Below are positions 1 through 8,736 of a stretch of DNA of 50,828 nucleotides, in pieces. Within the stretch, counting starts at the first letter, position 1; each line of letters begins with the position of its first letter. A program made the position numbers and the translations under genes. Location of the stretch: positions 1 through 50,828 of the forward strand of contig JACRAM010000055.1 in NCBI GenBank assembly GCA_016213405.1, given 5' to 3'. The notes under the pieces were generated by a model. That model did no database searches. It had not been told where the DNA came from and was given only the letters and a program-made list of their open reading frames with translations. The stretch is from Bacteroidota bacterium (GTDB taxonomy: Bacteria > Bacteroidota > Bacteroidia > Palsa-948).

Positions 1-255
1 CGACCACTGGTCATCAATGTTCACCAAAACAGGAGTTCCGGTATTGTAAGAGAATGGTGTGTATGCAGTAGAAGCAACTGAATAAGACGTTGTAGCAACT
101 GAACCCTGCACGGTAGCGGTGAGCGTGGTGCAGCCGCTACAAATGCTTACGTTACCCGGAGTAACAGAAACAGATGGGCATGCAGATTGACCGAATGAGT
201 TGTTTCCAATAATGAAACAAAAAATTAAGGCAATAAATGATAAATATCTAACCAC
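1..255 (-). CDS. N-terminal part of a large secreted surface protein (runs off the left edge)
   Basis: An open frame on the minus strand runs from a GTG at 253-255 to the window edge without a stop. The first ~24 residues form a signal peptide (VVRYLSFIALIFCFIIG, then a polar stretch ending SFGQ). The mature part begins with a Pro/Val-rich stretch containing a Cys pair (ICSGC) and continues into SYSVASTAYTPFSYNTG and DDQWS. From memory, that last pattern is common near the N-terminus of long Bacteroidota proteins with T9SS type B (CHU_C) tails, where it precedes a beta-sandwich domain; that part is not visible here. The start is inferred from the signal peptide; an in-frame TTG lies further upstream. 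Function beyond secreted surface protein cannot be read from 85 codons. Confidence 0.6.
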   Translation of the reverse strand, partial: MVRYLSFIALIFCFIIGNNSFGQSACPSVSVTPGNVSICSGCTTLTATVQGSVATTSYSVASTAYTPFSYNTGTPVLVNIDDQWS

Positions 256-378
256 TTGTTGTGTTGGTTTGAAATTTAGACGCAGAAAAGTCAAAAAGGT
301 TGCTTACGTTCTCAAAAGATCAATGTTAATTATTGTAAGCTTCATGGCGATAATACAAAGATATAAGAAATATCAATG

Positions 379-1146
379 CTAAAGACTTTTCGCCATATTC
401 CAGTAAACATCCATTTCCGCGAGTGACATTTCTCCCATCTTCTTTCCGTCTTTTGCAGATTCTGTTTCAAGATACTGAAAACGCTTGATGAATTTACGGT
501 TGGTTTTTTCCAAGGCATCTTCAGGATTCACATTTATGAAGCGGGCATAATTGATGAGCGCAAAAAGAAGGTCTCCGAACTCTTCTTCAACTTTTCCGTT
601 ATTCAGAAACTCTTGTTGAAGTTCATTTGCTTCTTCATGTACTTTTTCAAGAACCTGTTCTGGTTTTTCCCAGTCAAAGCCCACGCCTCTCGCCTTTTCC
701 TGAATGCGGTGTGCTTTTATTATTGCAGGAAGCGAATTCGGCACTCCCTCAAGCGCGGATTTGTTTTTCGTTTTTCCTTCTTTTAGTTTCAGTTTTTCCC
801 AGTTGCTTTTTACTTCATGTTCGTCTTTCACTTTTACATCTCCGTAAATATGCGGATGACGGTGAATGAGTTTTTCACAGAGAGAATTGCAAACATCGGC
901 AATATTGAATTCATTTGTCTCTGATGCAATGCGGGAATAAAAAACAATATGCAAGAGCAAGTCACCAAGCTCTTTTTTAATCTTATCCATTTCCTTTTCC
1001 ATAATGGCATCGGATAATTCGTAAGTTTCCTCTATGGTTAAGTGTCGGATAGATTCTATTGTTTGTTTTTTATCCCAGGGACATTTTTCCCGCAGTTCAT
1101 CCATGATGGTGAGCAGGCGTTCAAAAGCAATAAGTTTCTCGTTCAT
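379..1146 (-). CDS. mazG: MazG-type nucleoside triphosphate pyrophosphohydrolase
   Basis: 255 aa, the usual size of a two-repeat MazG. MazG hydrolyses (d)NTPs to NMP and pyrophosphate, which cleans the nucleotide pool and can affect (p)ppGpp signalling. The N-terminal repeat carries CPWD (residues 22-25), the metal-binding helix EETYELSDAI and KKELGDLLLHIVFYS. The C-terminal repeat has HEEANELQQEF and EEEFGDLLFALINYARF, the acidic E-x2-E and E-x2-D helices that bind magnesium. The ATG at 1146 gives the canonical N-terminus (FERLLTIMDELR). A TAnnTTTG-type -7 element lies 20 nt upstream. Neighbours on the same strand, a small protein and an ECF sigma factor, are more than 90 bp away, so it probably has its own promoter. 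Confidence 0.95.
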   Translation of the reverse strand: MNEKLIAFERLLTIMDELREKCPWDKKQTIESIRHLTIEETYELSDAIMEKEMDKIKKELGDLLLHIVFYSRIASETNEFNIADVCNSLCEKLIHRHPHIYGDVKVKDEHEVKSNWEKLKLKEGKTKNKSALEGVPNSLPAIIKAHRIQEKARGVGFDWEKPEQVLEKVHEEANELQQEFLNNGKVEEEFGDLLFALINYARFINVNPEDALEKTNRKFIKRFQYLETESAKDGKKMGEMSLAEMDVYWNMAKSL

Positions 1147-1166
1147 GATTCTTCAGTTAAGAAAAA

Positions 1167-1174
1167 CAAAGGTA
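1167..1174 (-). promoter_or_regulatory. Putative -7 promoter element (TACCTTTG) of mazG
   Basis: The minus strand reads TACCTTTG, an exact match to the Bacteroidota housekeeping -7 consensus TAnnTTTG, ending 20 nt before the mazG ATG. I could not find a TTG at the usual 17-23 nt spacing for the -33 element, so this rests on the -7 box and its position. Confidence 0.5.
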
Positions 1175-1239
1175 ATGTTTCCCGATAGAGAGAATCAGGA
1201 ATAAAGCAACTTCGGCTTTGCTCACTAAAAAAGGGCTTT

Positions 1240-1425
1240 TCAGTTCAAAATAATCTCAATCAATCCAACTTCGCGGGATTTTGAAATCTTAAGCGCTTTT
1301 GAAAAGTTGATGATATTTTGAATCACTGCATCGCTGGGAAGTTCCAGAGATGAGATTTCCTTCATGTCTTTTTTGTCATGAGGAATAAACGAGGCGTTAG
1401 GAAAATGAGTAGAGTTTTTCTGCAT
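1240..1425 (-). CDS. Small conserved-looking protein, 61 aa, unknown function
   Basis: A 61-codon frame with an ATG at 1425, between mazG and the sigma factor on the same strand. The C-terminal half reads LPSDAVIQNIINFSKALKIS and ends IEIILN. I recall short Bacteroidota proteins with the same signature (P-S-x-x-V-x-x-N-I-x-x-(Y/F)-S-(K/R)-A-L near the C-terminus, ending in a hydrophobic strand), often near ECF sigma genes. No signal peptide, membrane helix or catalytic motif is visible. It is soluble, probably helical, and of unknown function. A coincidental frame is possible but unlikely given the codon use and the recurrent motif. Confidence 0.6.
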   Translation of the reverse strand: MQKNSTHFPNASFIPHDKKDMKEISSLELPSDAVIQNIINFSKALKISKSREVGLIEIILN

Positions 1426-1551
1426 ATAAAATTGTATTTGGTTAATTGTTTCATTGTTTCTACTGATGAAGTATGAAGAGATAACGTCACGAAAAAAAAA
1501 TTATTGTATGAGCAATAATTATTATTTACAGCCAGAAACTAACCGCTAAGA

Positions 1552-2196
1552 TTAATAACTAAGATTCTTCTCGTTTGCCATCTTTTTCAGGTTGATTATT
1601 GCATATCTCATGCGCCCCAAAGCCGTGTTCAGATTCATCTTTGTCATTTTGCATATCTCATTGAAACTCATATCTAAATACTCTCTCATTATAAGTACTT
1701 GTCTCTGTTCTTCCGGAAGACGTTTGATAAGATGTCTTATCTGCCTGTGTGCCTGGCGTTTTTCAATGCTCTTGATGCTTATTTTCTCTTTAACATGAAT
1801 CACATTAAAGATATCATCTGACTCTCCTTCATGGTTTCTAACTGTGCTTATCATGCGTATTCTGCTTGCCCTTCGAAAATGGTCAATAATCATATTGCGG
1901 GCTATGCGCATTGCCCATGGAAGAAATTTATCTTCTTCGTTATAATTGCCTGCTTTGAGCGAACGGATTACTTTGAAGAATGTTTCCTGAAAAACATCTT
2001 CAGCCAAGTCGCGGTTTCTTGTTCTTTTGATTATGAAGAAAAAAAGCCGTGTTTTGTGTCTTTCAATAAGAACAGTAAGGCACTGTTCATTGCCGTTCAT
2101 ATAAAAATCTATGAGTTCACGGTCGGTTAAATTTTTAAAATTAGATGGGACGGCTGTTTTAGTCCCGGTTTGCAGGGACATAGTTTGAACTTGCAT
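1552..2196 (-). CDS. RNA polymerase sigma factor, ECF (sigma-70 family)
   Basis: 214 aa. Region 2 spans about residues 25-110: LTDRELIDFYMNGNE, then DLAEDVFQETFFKVI (core-binding and -10 recognition helix) and LPWAMRIARNMIIDHFRR. Region 4 spans about 145-205: LPEEQRQVLIMREYLDMSF, then the helix-turn-helix NEICKMTKMNLNTALGRMRY. The EEDKFLPWAMRIA and NTALGRMRYAI signatures match a common Bacteroidota ECF group that lacks an adjacent anti-sigma factor, and none is seen here. The ATG at 2196 gives a ~25-aa lead before region 2; an internal start such as M6 cannot be excluded. The 296 bp upstream are AT-rich, and a -7-like TACCTTTG lies 185 nt before the start, which would give a long leader. Confidence 0.93.
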   Translation of the reverse strand: MQVQTMSLQTGTKTAVPSNFKNLTDRELIDFYMNGNEQCLTVLIERHKTRLFFFIIKRTRNRDLAEDVFQETFFKVIRSLKAGNYNEEDKFLPWAMRIARNMIIDHFRRASRIRMISTVRNHEGESDDIFNVIHVKEKISIKSIEKRQAHRQIRHLIKRLPEEQRQVLIMREYLDMSFNEICKMTKMNLNTALGRMRYAIINLKKMANEKNLSY

Positions 2197-2381
2197 AGTT
2201 TACACTGTTTTAATTCCTTTCCGCTTATGGCAAAAAGGAGATGATTGGTTAATAATTAAAACTTCAGCGTAAAAGTTTATCTATGCAATAAATTTTAAAA
2301 AAATAATAAAACTAACTTTTCAAAAATGGCGGGTAGATATTTATATCTATGCGGAGAGGAGGTTGATTTAGTTTCTTAACG

Positions 2382-2389
2382 CAAAGGTA
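2382..2389 (-). promoter_or_regulatory. Possible -7 element (TACCTTTG) upstream of the sigma factor
   Basis: The minus strand reads TACCTTTG, 185 nt upstream of the ECF sigma ATG. The nearest TTG on the correct side leaves only 14 nt of spacer, shorter than usual. If used, it would give a long untranslated leader across the AT-rich interval 2197-2380, where I see no clear hairpin or riboswitch. Confidence 0.3.
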
Positions 2390-2492
2390 AGAAAAAGGTT
2401 ACACAATAGACTATATTATTTTATAACAGTAATAAATTTAACAAATATTAACAGAAGAACCATCCATTAAGTAGCCAATTGAGCAAAAAAAC

Positions 2493-3626
2493 TTACTGTC
2501 CAACAAAAACCATTGGCTTCGTTATTTGTTGGGTAGAAGTTGAAATAGTGTAATAATATGCCCCTCCTGCAACGGTGTTGCCATCGTTATCATCACCAGC
2601 CCAATAGAACGTGTGTTCACCGGGAACAAGTTTTGAATCAATAAGGTCATTCACAACTTGCCCGAATGCATTGTACACTTTAATGGAAACATTATCTGTT
2701 GTGTTAAGAGTGAATCGCAACGCTGTACTATTTTTGAATGGATTGGGAATATTTTGTTTTACTTCGATAGAGTTCAATTCAGCATTTTCATGAACGCTTG
2801 TTAGTGTATTTTGCAGATAAACTTTAGCAGCATTCAATATGGAACGGGAATTAACACTTGTATTATAATAAGAAACAAAACCAACAATTGACATATGATT
2901 TGCATCCCAGGAAGAAGGTAATGTATATGTATATGACTGGCTAAAATTTTGCCCAGAAGTTACAGAAGCAGGAATCACTCCTGCTGTTCCAAAGTCGGGC
3001 GCAAGATTGGCACGCACTACATCTCTCTGAATATAATTTGAAATCTGACAAGGATAATTATACCATGGGCTTGAAGGGTCAGGAGAAGAGCATCCGTTGC
3101 CCATATAATTTTCCTGAGGATCGCTTGTATTAACTATGCTGTCTTCTTCCAGCACGCAGCTAATACGCATATCACCAGCAGCATTTGCAACAAAATTCGC
3201 TTTTACAGTTACACTTAACAGCCTTGAACCTATGTCGTAGGAACTGCTGACAACAACGCTGACAGGGGTAGTGGAAAGCAGGCGGTTTGCTGTTTTTGAT
3301 TTCCACACAGAGGTTACCATGCAAACATAGGTCTGTCCGGAGAAAAAATACCTGTCTACCATTCCGCCAGGATAACCATACGCATTCATTGCATTATCCA
3401 GATTTTGGGTGTACGTGTTCTGATACGTATCAGAACCTCCATTATGATTTGCTATGGTAATTGCATTCGGATAAGTATTTTCTATGTCTTCCGAAACTGT
3501 TCTTCCTCTAGGGCAATAGCCGCACCAGGTTCCTGTTTCATCTTCAACAATAACTTTTTTTGCAGCTTGTCCGAATAGTAGCCCACTGCTCGCAACAGCG
3601 ATGAAAAGAAGAGTAATTTTTTTCAT
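2493..3626 (-). CDS. Omp28-like thioredoxin-fold secreted protein with T9SS type A sorting domain
   Basis: 377 aa. An N-terminal signal peptide (MKKITLLFIAVASSGLLFGQ) is followed at once by a thioredoxin-like segment with a CxxC active site in TGTWCGYCPRG and a later cis-Pro-like stretch (AYGYPGGMVDRYFF). That arrangement is typical of Omp28-related outer-membrane proteins of Bacteroidota. A beta-rich middle region carries several Cys residues (SCVLEED, GNGCSS, YPCQ). The last ~85 residues form a FlgD-Ig/T9SS type A sorting domain: QNIPNPFKNSTALRF, IKVYNAFGQVV, AGGAYYYTIST and a basic terminal strand. It is predicted to cross the outer membrane by T9SS and stay on the surface or be released. 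A redox or disulfide role is inferred from CxxC alone. Confidence 0.85.
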   Translation of the reverse strand: MKKITLLFIAVASSGLLFGQAAKKVIVEDETGTWCGYCPRGRTVSEDIENTYPNAITIANHNGGSDTYQNTYTQNLDNAMNAYGYPGGMVDRYFFSGQTYVCMVTSVWKSKTANRLLSTTPVSVVVSSSYDIGSRLLSVTVKANFVANAAGDMRISCVLEEDSIVNTSDPQENYMGNGCSSPDPSSPWYNYPCQISNYIQRDVVRANLAPDFGTAGVIPASVTSGQNFSQSYTYTLPSSWDANHMSIVGFVSYYNTSVNSRSILNAAKVYLQNTLTSVHENAELNSIEVKQNIPNPFKNSTALRFTLNTTDNVSIKVYNAFGQVVNDLIDSKLVPGEHTFYWAGDDNDGNTVAGGAYYYTISTSTQQITKPMVFVGQ

Positions 3627-3779
3627 AATAAATATTTTGATTATTTGTGTAAATTTATAGAAGGAAGCCCCATGAAATTATGACCTCCATCATAAAATTC
3701 AAATTGCGTTTTATAAAATTATTTCGTTATCCACCTGAGCCACTCCGTATCCTATTAATACCCTCCAGTAAAATTCTTC

Positions 3780-3787
3780 TAACTTTG
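3780..3787 (+). promoter_or_regulatory. Putative -7 promoter element (TAACTTTG) of uvrA
   Basis: TAACTTTG matches TAnnTTTG and ends 23 nt before the uvrA ATG, giving a predicted 5' UTR of about 15-17 nt. No good TTG -33 box was found at the expected spacing. It sits in the 184-bp divergent interval between uvrA and the Omp28-like gene. Confidence 0.5.
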
Positions 3788-3810
3788 ATAATGTCTCAGA
3801 AAATAATATT

Positions 3811-6687
3811 ATGAAAACTCAAGAATATATCAAAGAAGTAAAAAACATTTCTATAAAAGGAGCGCGCGTACACAACCTGAAAAACATCAGCATAAACATT
3901 CCGCATAATAAACTTATTGTAATCACCGGAGTTTCGGGTTCAGGAAAGTCATCACTTGCTTACGATACAATTTATGCAGAAGGGCAAAGAAGATATGTAG
4001 AGAGTTTATCTTCTTATGCTCGGCAGTTCATGGGTAAAATGAACAAACCCGATGTGGATTATATTCACGGTATTGCTCCCGCCATCGCCATTCAGCAAAA
4101 AGTTATCTCTAGAAGTTCACGTTCAACAGTTGGCACATCCACTGAAATTTATGATTATCTGAAACTTCTTTTCGCCAGAATTGGTAAAACCTTTTCGCCT
4201 GTTTCAGGTAAACCGGTGAAAAGAAATACTGTTTCGGATGTAGTGAACTATATTAATGGATTAGAAAACGGAACACAAACTACTCTCCTCTCCCCTATTA
4301 AGATTGAAAAAAAATTAAATGAACAATTATTGCTTTTACAGAAGCAGGGATTTTCAAGAGTTGAAATTGATGGAGAAATTATTAAGATTGAAGAAGTTTT
4401 TGAAAACAAAAAAAAGAAAATAAATGTCGAAACTATTTTTCTTGTCATAGACCGATTCACTATTGAAAAGGAAAATAAAGAAAATGAAAACCGTATTGCA
4501 GATTCTATTCAAACAGCTTTTTATGAAGGACAGGGAGAACTTCAGGTAAAAAGTCAAAAGACAAAAGGCAAAAGTGAAATACAAGTTTTCTCAAATCGCT
4601 TTGAGCTTGATGGAATCACCTTTGACGAACCGAGTGTTCACCTTTTCAGTTTTAACAATCCCATTGGCGCTTGCAAAACCTGCGAAGGTTTCGGAAGCAT
4701 TATCGGCATTGATGAAAAACTTATTGTAACGAATACGAACCTTTCTATTTACGAAGAAACTATTGCCTGCTGGCGCGGAGAAAAAATGAGCAAGTGGAAA
4801 GATGAACTGGTTAAGAGCGCCCATCACTTTGATTTCCCCATTCACCGACCGTATAATCAGCTCACTGATAAGGAAAAAAAACTTTTGTGGACGGGCAACG
4901 AACATTTTGACGGGCTAAACGCTTTCTTTAGATTTCTGGAGCAGGAAAGTTTCAAAATTCAGTATCGCGTGATGCTGGCACGCTATCGAGGAAAAACAAT
5001 TTGTCCTGAATGCAAGGGAACACGATTGAAAAAAGAATCCGCTTATGTGAAAGTGACAGAAAAATCCATAGGAGAAATTGTTTCCATGCAAGTAAAAGAT
5101 TCGCTTCACTTCTTTAAAAACATTCAGCTTGATGCAAATGACAAGCAAATTGCCAAAAGATTATTAATAGAAATCACATCGCGGCTTCAGTTTCTGGACG
5201 ATGTAGGACTTGGGTATCTCACACTCAATCGTTTATCAAATACTTTGTCCGGAGGTGAATCGCAAAGAATAAATATTGCAACCTCTCTCGGAAGTTCTCT
5301 GGTTGGATCTATGTATATTCTCGATGAGCCAAGCATTGGTCTTCACCCACGCGATACGCAGCGCTTGATAAAAGTTTTGAAGTCGCTGCGGGATTTAGGA
5401 AACACCGTTATAGTGGTTGAGCATGATGAAGAAATAATGAATGCAGCTGACGAAATCATTGATATTGGACCAGGTGCCGGAACAAATGGCGGAGAAATTG
5501 TTTTTCAGGGAAATATTAATTCACAAATCACAAGTTTCAAGTCACAGATAAAAAGCTATACGATTGAGTATCTGACTGGGAAAGAAAAAATTCCTGTTCC
5601 TGTTAAAAGAAGGAAATGGAAAAATTATGTTGAAGTGAAAGGTGCTCATGAAAACAACCTCAAGAATATTGATGTAAAATTTCCTCTGAATGTTTTCACT
5701 GTTGTAACAGGCGTAAGCGGTTCGGGAAAAACATCTCTTATAAAAAAAGTTTTATATCATGAACTAAAAAGAATTAAAGACGGATATGTTGATCATACCG
5801 GAAGAGAAGACACCATAAAAGGAGATATACATAAAATTTCTTCCGTTGAAATAGTTGACCAGAATCCCATCGGAAAAAGTTCGCGTTCAAATCCCGTCAC
5901 TTATATTAAAGCATATGACGAAATAAGAAACCTTTTCGCTTCGCAACCGCTGGCAAAAATGCGCGGCTATAAATCATCCTCCTTTTCTTTCAACGTAGAT
6001 GGAGGAAGATGCGAAGTGTGCGAAGGAGAAGGCGAAGTGACGATTGAAATGCAGTTTATGGCTGATGTTCATCTCGAATGCGAAGCATGCAAAGGAAAAC
6101 GCTTTAAAGATGATGTGCTGGAAATTGAATACAAGAATAAAAACATTGCGGATATTCTTGAACTGACAGTTGATGAAGCGGTGGAATACTTTAGCCCCAT
6201 CCCGCCCCTCCCCATTAGGGAGGGAGAAAATATTTCCTCCCCTTCGGGGAGGTTAGGTGGGGCTGTAGTTTCTAAATTAAAATTACTGCAGGAAGTAGGA
6301 ATGGGTTACATCAAACTAGGGCAATCCTCCAGCACGCTCAGCGGTGGAGAAGCACAAAGGGTGAAACTGGCAACATTTTTATCGGGACATGGGGCAAGAG
6401 ACAAGGGACAAGGTAATTCACTTTTTATTTTTGACGAACCCACCACTGGATTACATTTTCACGACATAAAAAAACTTTTATATGCGCTAAACCGATTGGT
6501 TGATGAAGGGCACACGCTTATTGTGATTGAACATAACCCTGATATAATCAAATGCGCTGACTGGGTGATTGACCTCGGTCCCGAAGGAGGAAACGCAGGC
6601 GGACATTTGGTTTTTAATGGAACTCCTGAGGAATTAGTCAAGAGCGAGAAAAGCATTACAGGAAAATTTTTGGCGAACAAGTTATAA
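3811..6687 (+). CDS. uvrA: Excinuclease ABC subunit A (UvrA)
   Basis: 958 aa. UvrA is the ATP-dependent damage-recognition subunit of UvrABC nucleotide excision repair. Both ABC modules are complete: Walker A1 [14 protein letters not shown] (residues ~40-53), zinc-finger pairs CKTCEGFG and CPECKGTRL, signature 1 LSGGESQRI with Walker [14 protein letters not shown]; then Walker A2 [20 protein letters not shown] and CEACKGKRF, signature 2 [12 protein letters not shown] and [14 protein letters not shown]. Four stretches look foreign to the family and correspond to repeat DNA: residues ~246-258 ([12 protein letters not shown]), ~571-580, ~795-818 ([12 protein letters not shown]... SPSGRLGG) and ~859-868 ([10 protein letters not shown]). 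All lie in expected loops and keep frame, so the enzyme is probably active. The downstream acyltransferase starts 6 nt after the stop. Confidence 0.97.
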   Translation: MKTQEYIKEVKNISIKGARVHNLKNISINIPHNKLIVITGVSGSGKSSLAYDTIYAEGQRRYVESLSSYARQFMGKMNKPDVDYIHGIAPAIAIQQKVISRSSRSTVGTSTEIYDYLKLLFARIGKTFSPVSGKPVKRNTVSDVVNYINGLENGTQTTLLSPIKIEKKLNEQLLLLQKQGFSRVEIDGEIIKIEEVFENKKKKINVETIFLVIDRFTIEKENKENENRIADSIQTAFYEGQGELQVKSQKTKGKSEIQVFSNRFELDGITFDEPSVHLFSFNNPIGACKTCEGFGSIIGIDEKLIVTNTNLSIYEETIACWRGEKMSKWKDELVKSAHHFDFPIHRPYNQLTDKEKKLLWTGNEHFDGLNAFFRFLEQESFKIQYRVMLARYRGKTICPECKGTRLKKESAYVKVTEKSIGEIVSMQVKDSLHFFKNIQLDANDKQIAKRLLIEITSRLQFLDDVGLGYLTLNRLSNTLSGGESQRINIATSLGSSLVGSMYILDEPSIGLHPRDTQRLIKVLKSLRDLGNTVIVVEHDEEIMNAADEIIDIGPGAGTNGGEIVFQGNINSQITSFKSQIKSYTIEYLTGKEKIPVPVKRRKWKNYVEVKGAHENNLKNIDVKFPLNVFTVVTGVSGSGKTSLIKKVLYHELKRIKDGYVDHTGREDTIKGDIHKISSVEIVDQNPIGKSSRSNPVTYIKAYDEIRNLFASQPLAKMRGYKSSSFSFNVDGGRCEVCEGEGEVTIEMQFMADVHLECEACKGKRFKDDVLEIEYKNKNIADILELTVDEAVEYFSPIPPLPIREGENISSPSGRLGGAVVSKLKLLQEVGMGYIKLGQSSSTLSGGEAQRVKLATFLSGHGARDKGQGNSLFIFDEPTTGLHFHDIKKLLYALNRLVDEGHTLIVIEHNPDIIKCADWVIDLGPEGGNAGGHLVFNGTPEELVKSEKSITGKFLANKL
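4547..4585 (+). repeat. A-rich tandem word (AAAAGTCAAAAGAC-type) inside uvrA
   Basis: A run of variants of AAAAGNC/AAAAGGC encodes [13 protein letters not shown] between EGQGELQ and the conserved [12 protein letters not shown] of UvrA. Most UvrA proteins have a short, variable strand-turn here. The tandem word structure suggests a repeat-derived insertion kept in frame. Confidence 0.5.
5521..5550 (+). repeat. Short tandem word (TCACAAATCACAAGTTTCAAG) inside uvrA
   Basis: CACAAATCACAAG followed by TTTCAAGTCACAG reads as an iterated (A)AGTCACA/AATCACA word. It encodes the linker after the first ABC module ([11 protein letters not shown]), before the conserved TGKEKIPVP. Likely a repeat-derived insertion in the inter-module linker. 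Confidence 0.4.
6193..6264 (+). repeat. Palindromic repeat (family B) inserted in frame in uvrA
   Basis: A nested inverted repeat: outer arms AGCCCCA / TGGGGCT, inner hairpins CCCTCCCCATTAGGGAGGG and CCTCCCCTTCGGGGAGG. It encodes 24 residues between VEYF and [19 protein letters not shown], where other UvrA proteins carry a short segment. The length is a multiple of three (72 bp) and the frame has no stop. The same word family recurs at 7789, 19180, 26313, 29209, 30681, 37783, 43962 and 44096. Confidence 0.8.
6384..6414 (+). repeat. GGGACAAGG-type tandem word inside uvrA
   Basis: GGGACATGGGGCAAGAG followed by ACAAGGGACAAGG is a run of RGGGACAAG variants. It encodes [10 protein letters not shown] between the second ABC signature and the Walker B aspartate. 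Its complement-like word (CTCGTCCCTCGTCCC) lies inside the first TPR gene at 19493-19531, so this is another dispersed family rather than ordinary uvrA sequence. Confidence 0.55.
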
Positions 6688-6693
6688 AGTTAA

Positions 6694-7758
6694 ATGAGCA
6701 AATACATTAGCTATTTTCCAAAAATCGATTCATTGCGAACTATCGCAGTTACCATGACTCTGCTTGCTCATTTCATTACAGATGCAGGATGGAAAAGAAT
6801 AGAGTACATGAATCAAGGTGTATATTTATTTTTTACTATTTCTGGTTTTCTAATCACAAGCATTCTTCTTAAAGCAAAAGATAGAGGAAATGAAAAAGGC
6901 AAAATTTCAGTCGTAATAAACTTCATTATACGAAGAGGACTCCGACTGTTTCCTATTTATTATCTTTTTCTGCTGGCATTAATATGCATTAAATATTTCA
7001 CCAACTTATGGTTATGGAATGACGGATTTGGAATATATTATTTCACTTACACATCAAACTTTTTGTTTTTTTCCGAAGACATTGATCAATCATCGCTTGT
7101 AGGCCACATTTGGACACTTGGAGTAGAAGAGCAATTTTATATTTTATGGCCTTGGCTTATTATTTTTTTTAATAAGAAACCATTAAAATATTTAATTGTG
7201 TTTTTCATCCTTTGCGGATTGGTCTTTTCTTTATTTTATATAAAAAGATTCCCATTTTCCAATTATCATACTCTGGGAATTGGTGCATTTCTGGCATACA
7301 TTAATACGTATAAAGTTCAAAATGTTTTTTTTCAGCTGATCAATAAATACAATCCGGCTTCCTGTTTTCTTTTTATTCTGCTCTTTTTTTCAATCTCTCA
7401 GCTGATTGACCATCATTTAGTTTATTCAAATGCACTATTTATATGCAGAGAAATTTTTCTTATGCTTTCAACAGTATCTTTATTGATGATTGCTATAAGC
7501 GATAGAAAATACAAAATAATTTCTCCTTTATTGAATAACAAAATAATGCAGTATATAGGTAAAATAAGCTACGGAATTTATTTGTATCACAAACCTATTC
7601 CGTTCTTTATTAATATGCTTTGTAAAAAAAACAATTGGGATTTGCCTCCTGTCGTATTATTTATCATTTACATTATCATTACAATAATGATTGCAATATT
7701 ATCCTATAAATACATTGAATTGTTTTTTCTGAAACTGAAAGAAAAGTTTGACAAATAA
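6694..7758 (+). CDS. Membrane acyltransferase (acyltransferase-3 / OafA-YrhL family)
   Basis: 354 aa with about ten hydrophobic helices. The N-terminus has the family pattern IDSLRTIAVTMTLLAHF (conserved Arg and His), then QGVYLFFTISGFLITSILL and a cytoplasmic basic loop FIIRRGLRLFPIYYL. Further on come HIWTLGVEEQFYILWPW and, near the C-terminus, YIGKISYGIYLYHKPIPFF, both hallmarks of O-acyltransferases that move acetyl or other acyl groups onto extracytoplasmic sugars. The substrate is unknown, and no polysaccharide cluster is nearby. It starts 6 nt after the uvrA stop, so co-transcription is likely although no functional link is expected. GC is lower than in uvrA, consistent with a mobile or fast-evolving surface-modification gene. 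Confidence 0.9.
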   Translation: MSKYISYFPKIDSLRTIAVTMTLLAHFITDAGWKRIEYMNQGVYLFFTISGFLITSILLKAKDRGNEKGKISVVINFIIRRGLRLFPIYYLFLLALICIKYFTNLWLWNDGFGIYYFTYTSNFLFFSEDIDQSSLVGHIWTLGVEEQFYILWPWLIIFFNKKPLKYLIVFFILCGLVFSLFYIKRFPFSNYHTLGIGAFLAYINTYKVQNVFFQLINKYNPASCFLFILLFFSISQLIDHHLVYSNALFICREIFLMLSTVSLLMIAISDRKYKIISPLLNNKIMQYIGKISYGIYLYHKPIPFFINMLCKKNNWDLPPVVLFIIYIIITIMIAILSYKYIELFFLKLKEKFDK

Positions 7759-7788
7759 GTGCATGGCTTAGAACTGTGAGGTTGCTTC

Positions 7789-7824
7789 TCCGAAGGAGTC
7801 CTTCGGACTGGCGCGAAGCGCGCC
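7789..7824. repeat. Twin palindromes between convergent genes (terminator-like)
   Basis: TCCGAAGGA pairs with TCCTTCGGA (7789-7807), followed by GGCGCG-AAG-CGCGCC (7810-7824). They lie between the acyltransferase stop (7758) and the DUF3108 gene stop (7856). No T-run follows on either strand, so rho-independent termination is not clear. They may be REP-like units, related in sequence to family B. Confidence 0.6.
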
Positions 7825-7855
7825 TCCCAAACGGATGTATTCCCAATCACACTTC

Positions 7856-8686
7856 TTACTGCACTTTCGCTTCCAATTTATTTCGCAACCCTTTCCATCT
7901 TATAATTTTTGCTTTCACACTTCCCACAAGTATCGGGGCTTCCACATAAACCGGAATTCGGTTTTTATCATCAGTCGCCCACACGGTCATGCCTTCTCCA
8001 CCTTTAAAAATTGTTCCTTCCACCAGCTTTGGTTTGAACTTTATGCACCTGAATGAATTATTATCGTCCATTTTCAAAACTTCTTTTCCGTAATAACGGA
8101 GATAAAGCGGATACTCTTTGTTATCTAAAAAAAGTGTGATTGGAATTGTGTCGTTCGTTTTATATGCAGAATAATCAATGGTGCGGGAAAAGAAAATCAT
8201 GGTCATAGGATCAAAGGCGCAAGAAGAAATAGAAACAGTATCGAGGCGCGGCAGTTTTTTTTGCTCTTTGGTTACGCAATATGCTTTTAGTGTGTGGAAG
8301 TTGAAAAAACATTCGTTGTAAAAGGTTCTTCCACCCTCTTTCACATCGCGTATGTATCGGAATGGCTTCAAGGTGGCAGTATCCACCCAGCTTTCAAAAC
8401 GATCGCGCACTTTGTAAATCCAGTCATACGATGGATAGGTTCCGCCTGCTCCGATGATATGATAGCAGGGCGTTCCTTTATAGTCGTCCAGTTGAATCTT
8501 AAAAGTCACTTCGCCAGCATCCAGCCAGATGAATCCCCAGTTATACATGGTCATATAAGTTACTTCCTCTCCGGAAGAAAACATTTCATTTTTCACCTCA
8601 CATTCTGATAGAGAAGAAAGAAAACTTCTGAAGGAGGAAAATAAAATAAACAAAAGTAAAAAGATGTATGCAATTTCCCTTTTCAT
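7856..8686 (-). CDS. DUF3108 domain protein
   Basis: 276 aa. A hydrophobic N-terminal segment (residues ~5-24, IAYIFLLLFILFSSFRSFLS) acts as signal peptide or anchor. It is followed by CEVKNEMFSSGEEVTYMTMY and WGFIWLDAGEVTFKI, the start of the DUF3108 beta-barrel-like domain. Later segments RYIRDVKEGGRTFYNE, CAFDPMTMIFFSRTIDYS and GGEGMTVWATDDKNRIPVY also fit: the family typically ends with a (V/I)W-x-T/S-D-D motif and R-x-P. The role is unknown; the protein is exported and conserved in Bacteroidota. A -7 promoter element lies only 5 nt before the ATG, so translation may be nearly leaderless. Confidence 0.8.
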   Translation of the reverse strand: MKREIAYIFLLLFILFSSFRSFLSSLSECEVKNEMFSSGEEVTYMTMYNWGFIWLDAGEVTFKIQLDDYKGTPCYHIIGAGGTYPSYDWIYKVRDRFESWVDTATLKPFRYIRDVKEGGRTFYNECFFNFHTLKAYCVTKEQKKLPRLDTVSISSCAFDPMTMIFFSRTIDYSAYKTNDTIPITLFLDNKEYPLYLRYYGKEVLKMDDNNSFRCIKFKPKLVEGTIFKGGEGMTVWATDDKNRIPVYVEAPILVGSVKAKIIRWKGLRNKLEAKVQ

Positions 8687-8691
8687 TGATA

Positions 8692-8699
8692 CAAAGGTA
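8692..8699 (-). promoter_or_regulatory. Putative -7 element (TACCTTTG) of the DUF3108 gene
   Basis: The minus strand reads TACCTTTG, the same octamer as upstream of mazG, ending 5 nt before the ATG. If functional, transcription would begin at or within a few nt of the start codon. Confidence 0.45.
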
Positions 8700-8736
8700 A
8701 TTCAAATAAGAATAACGAATTTCAGGAGGATTTGTT

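Noticed and set aside
200-382. 60-codon plus-strand frame near the left edge
   Set aside because: It overlaps the antisense of the signal-peptide-bearing edge gene, has a basic low-complexity translation and no recognisable feature.
1831-2130. Plus-strand 99-codon frame across the sigma factor
   Set aside because: It is antisense to the conserved region 2 of the ECF sigma factor and shows no feature of its own.
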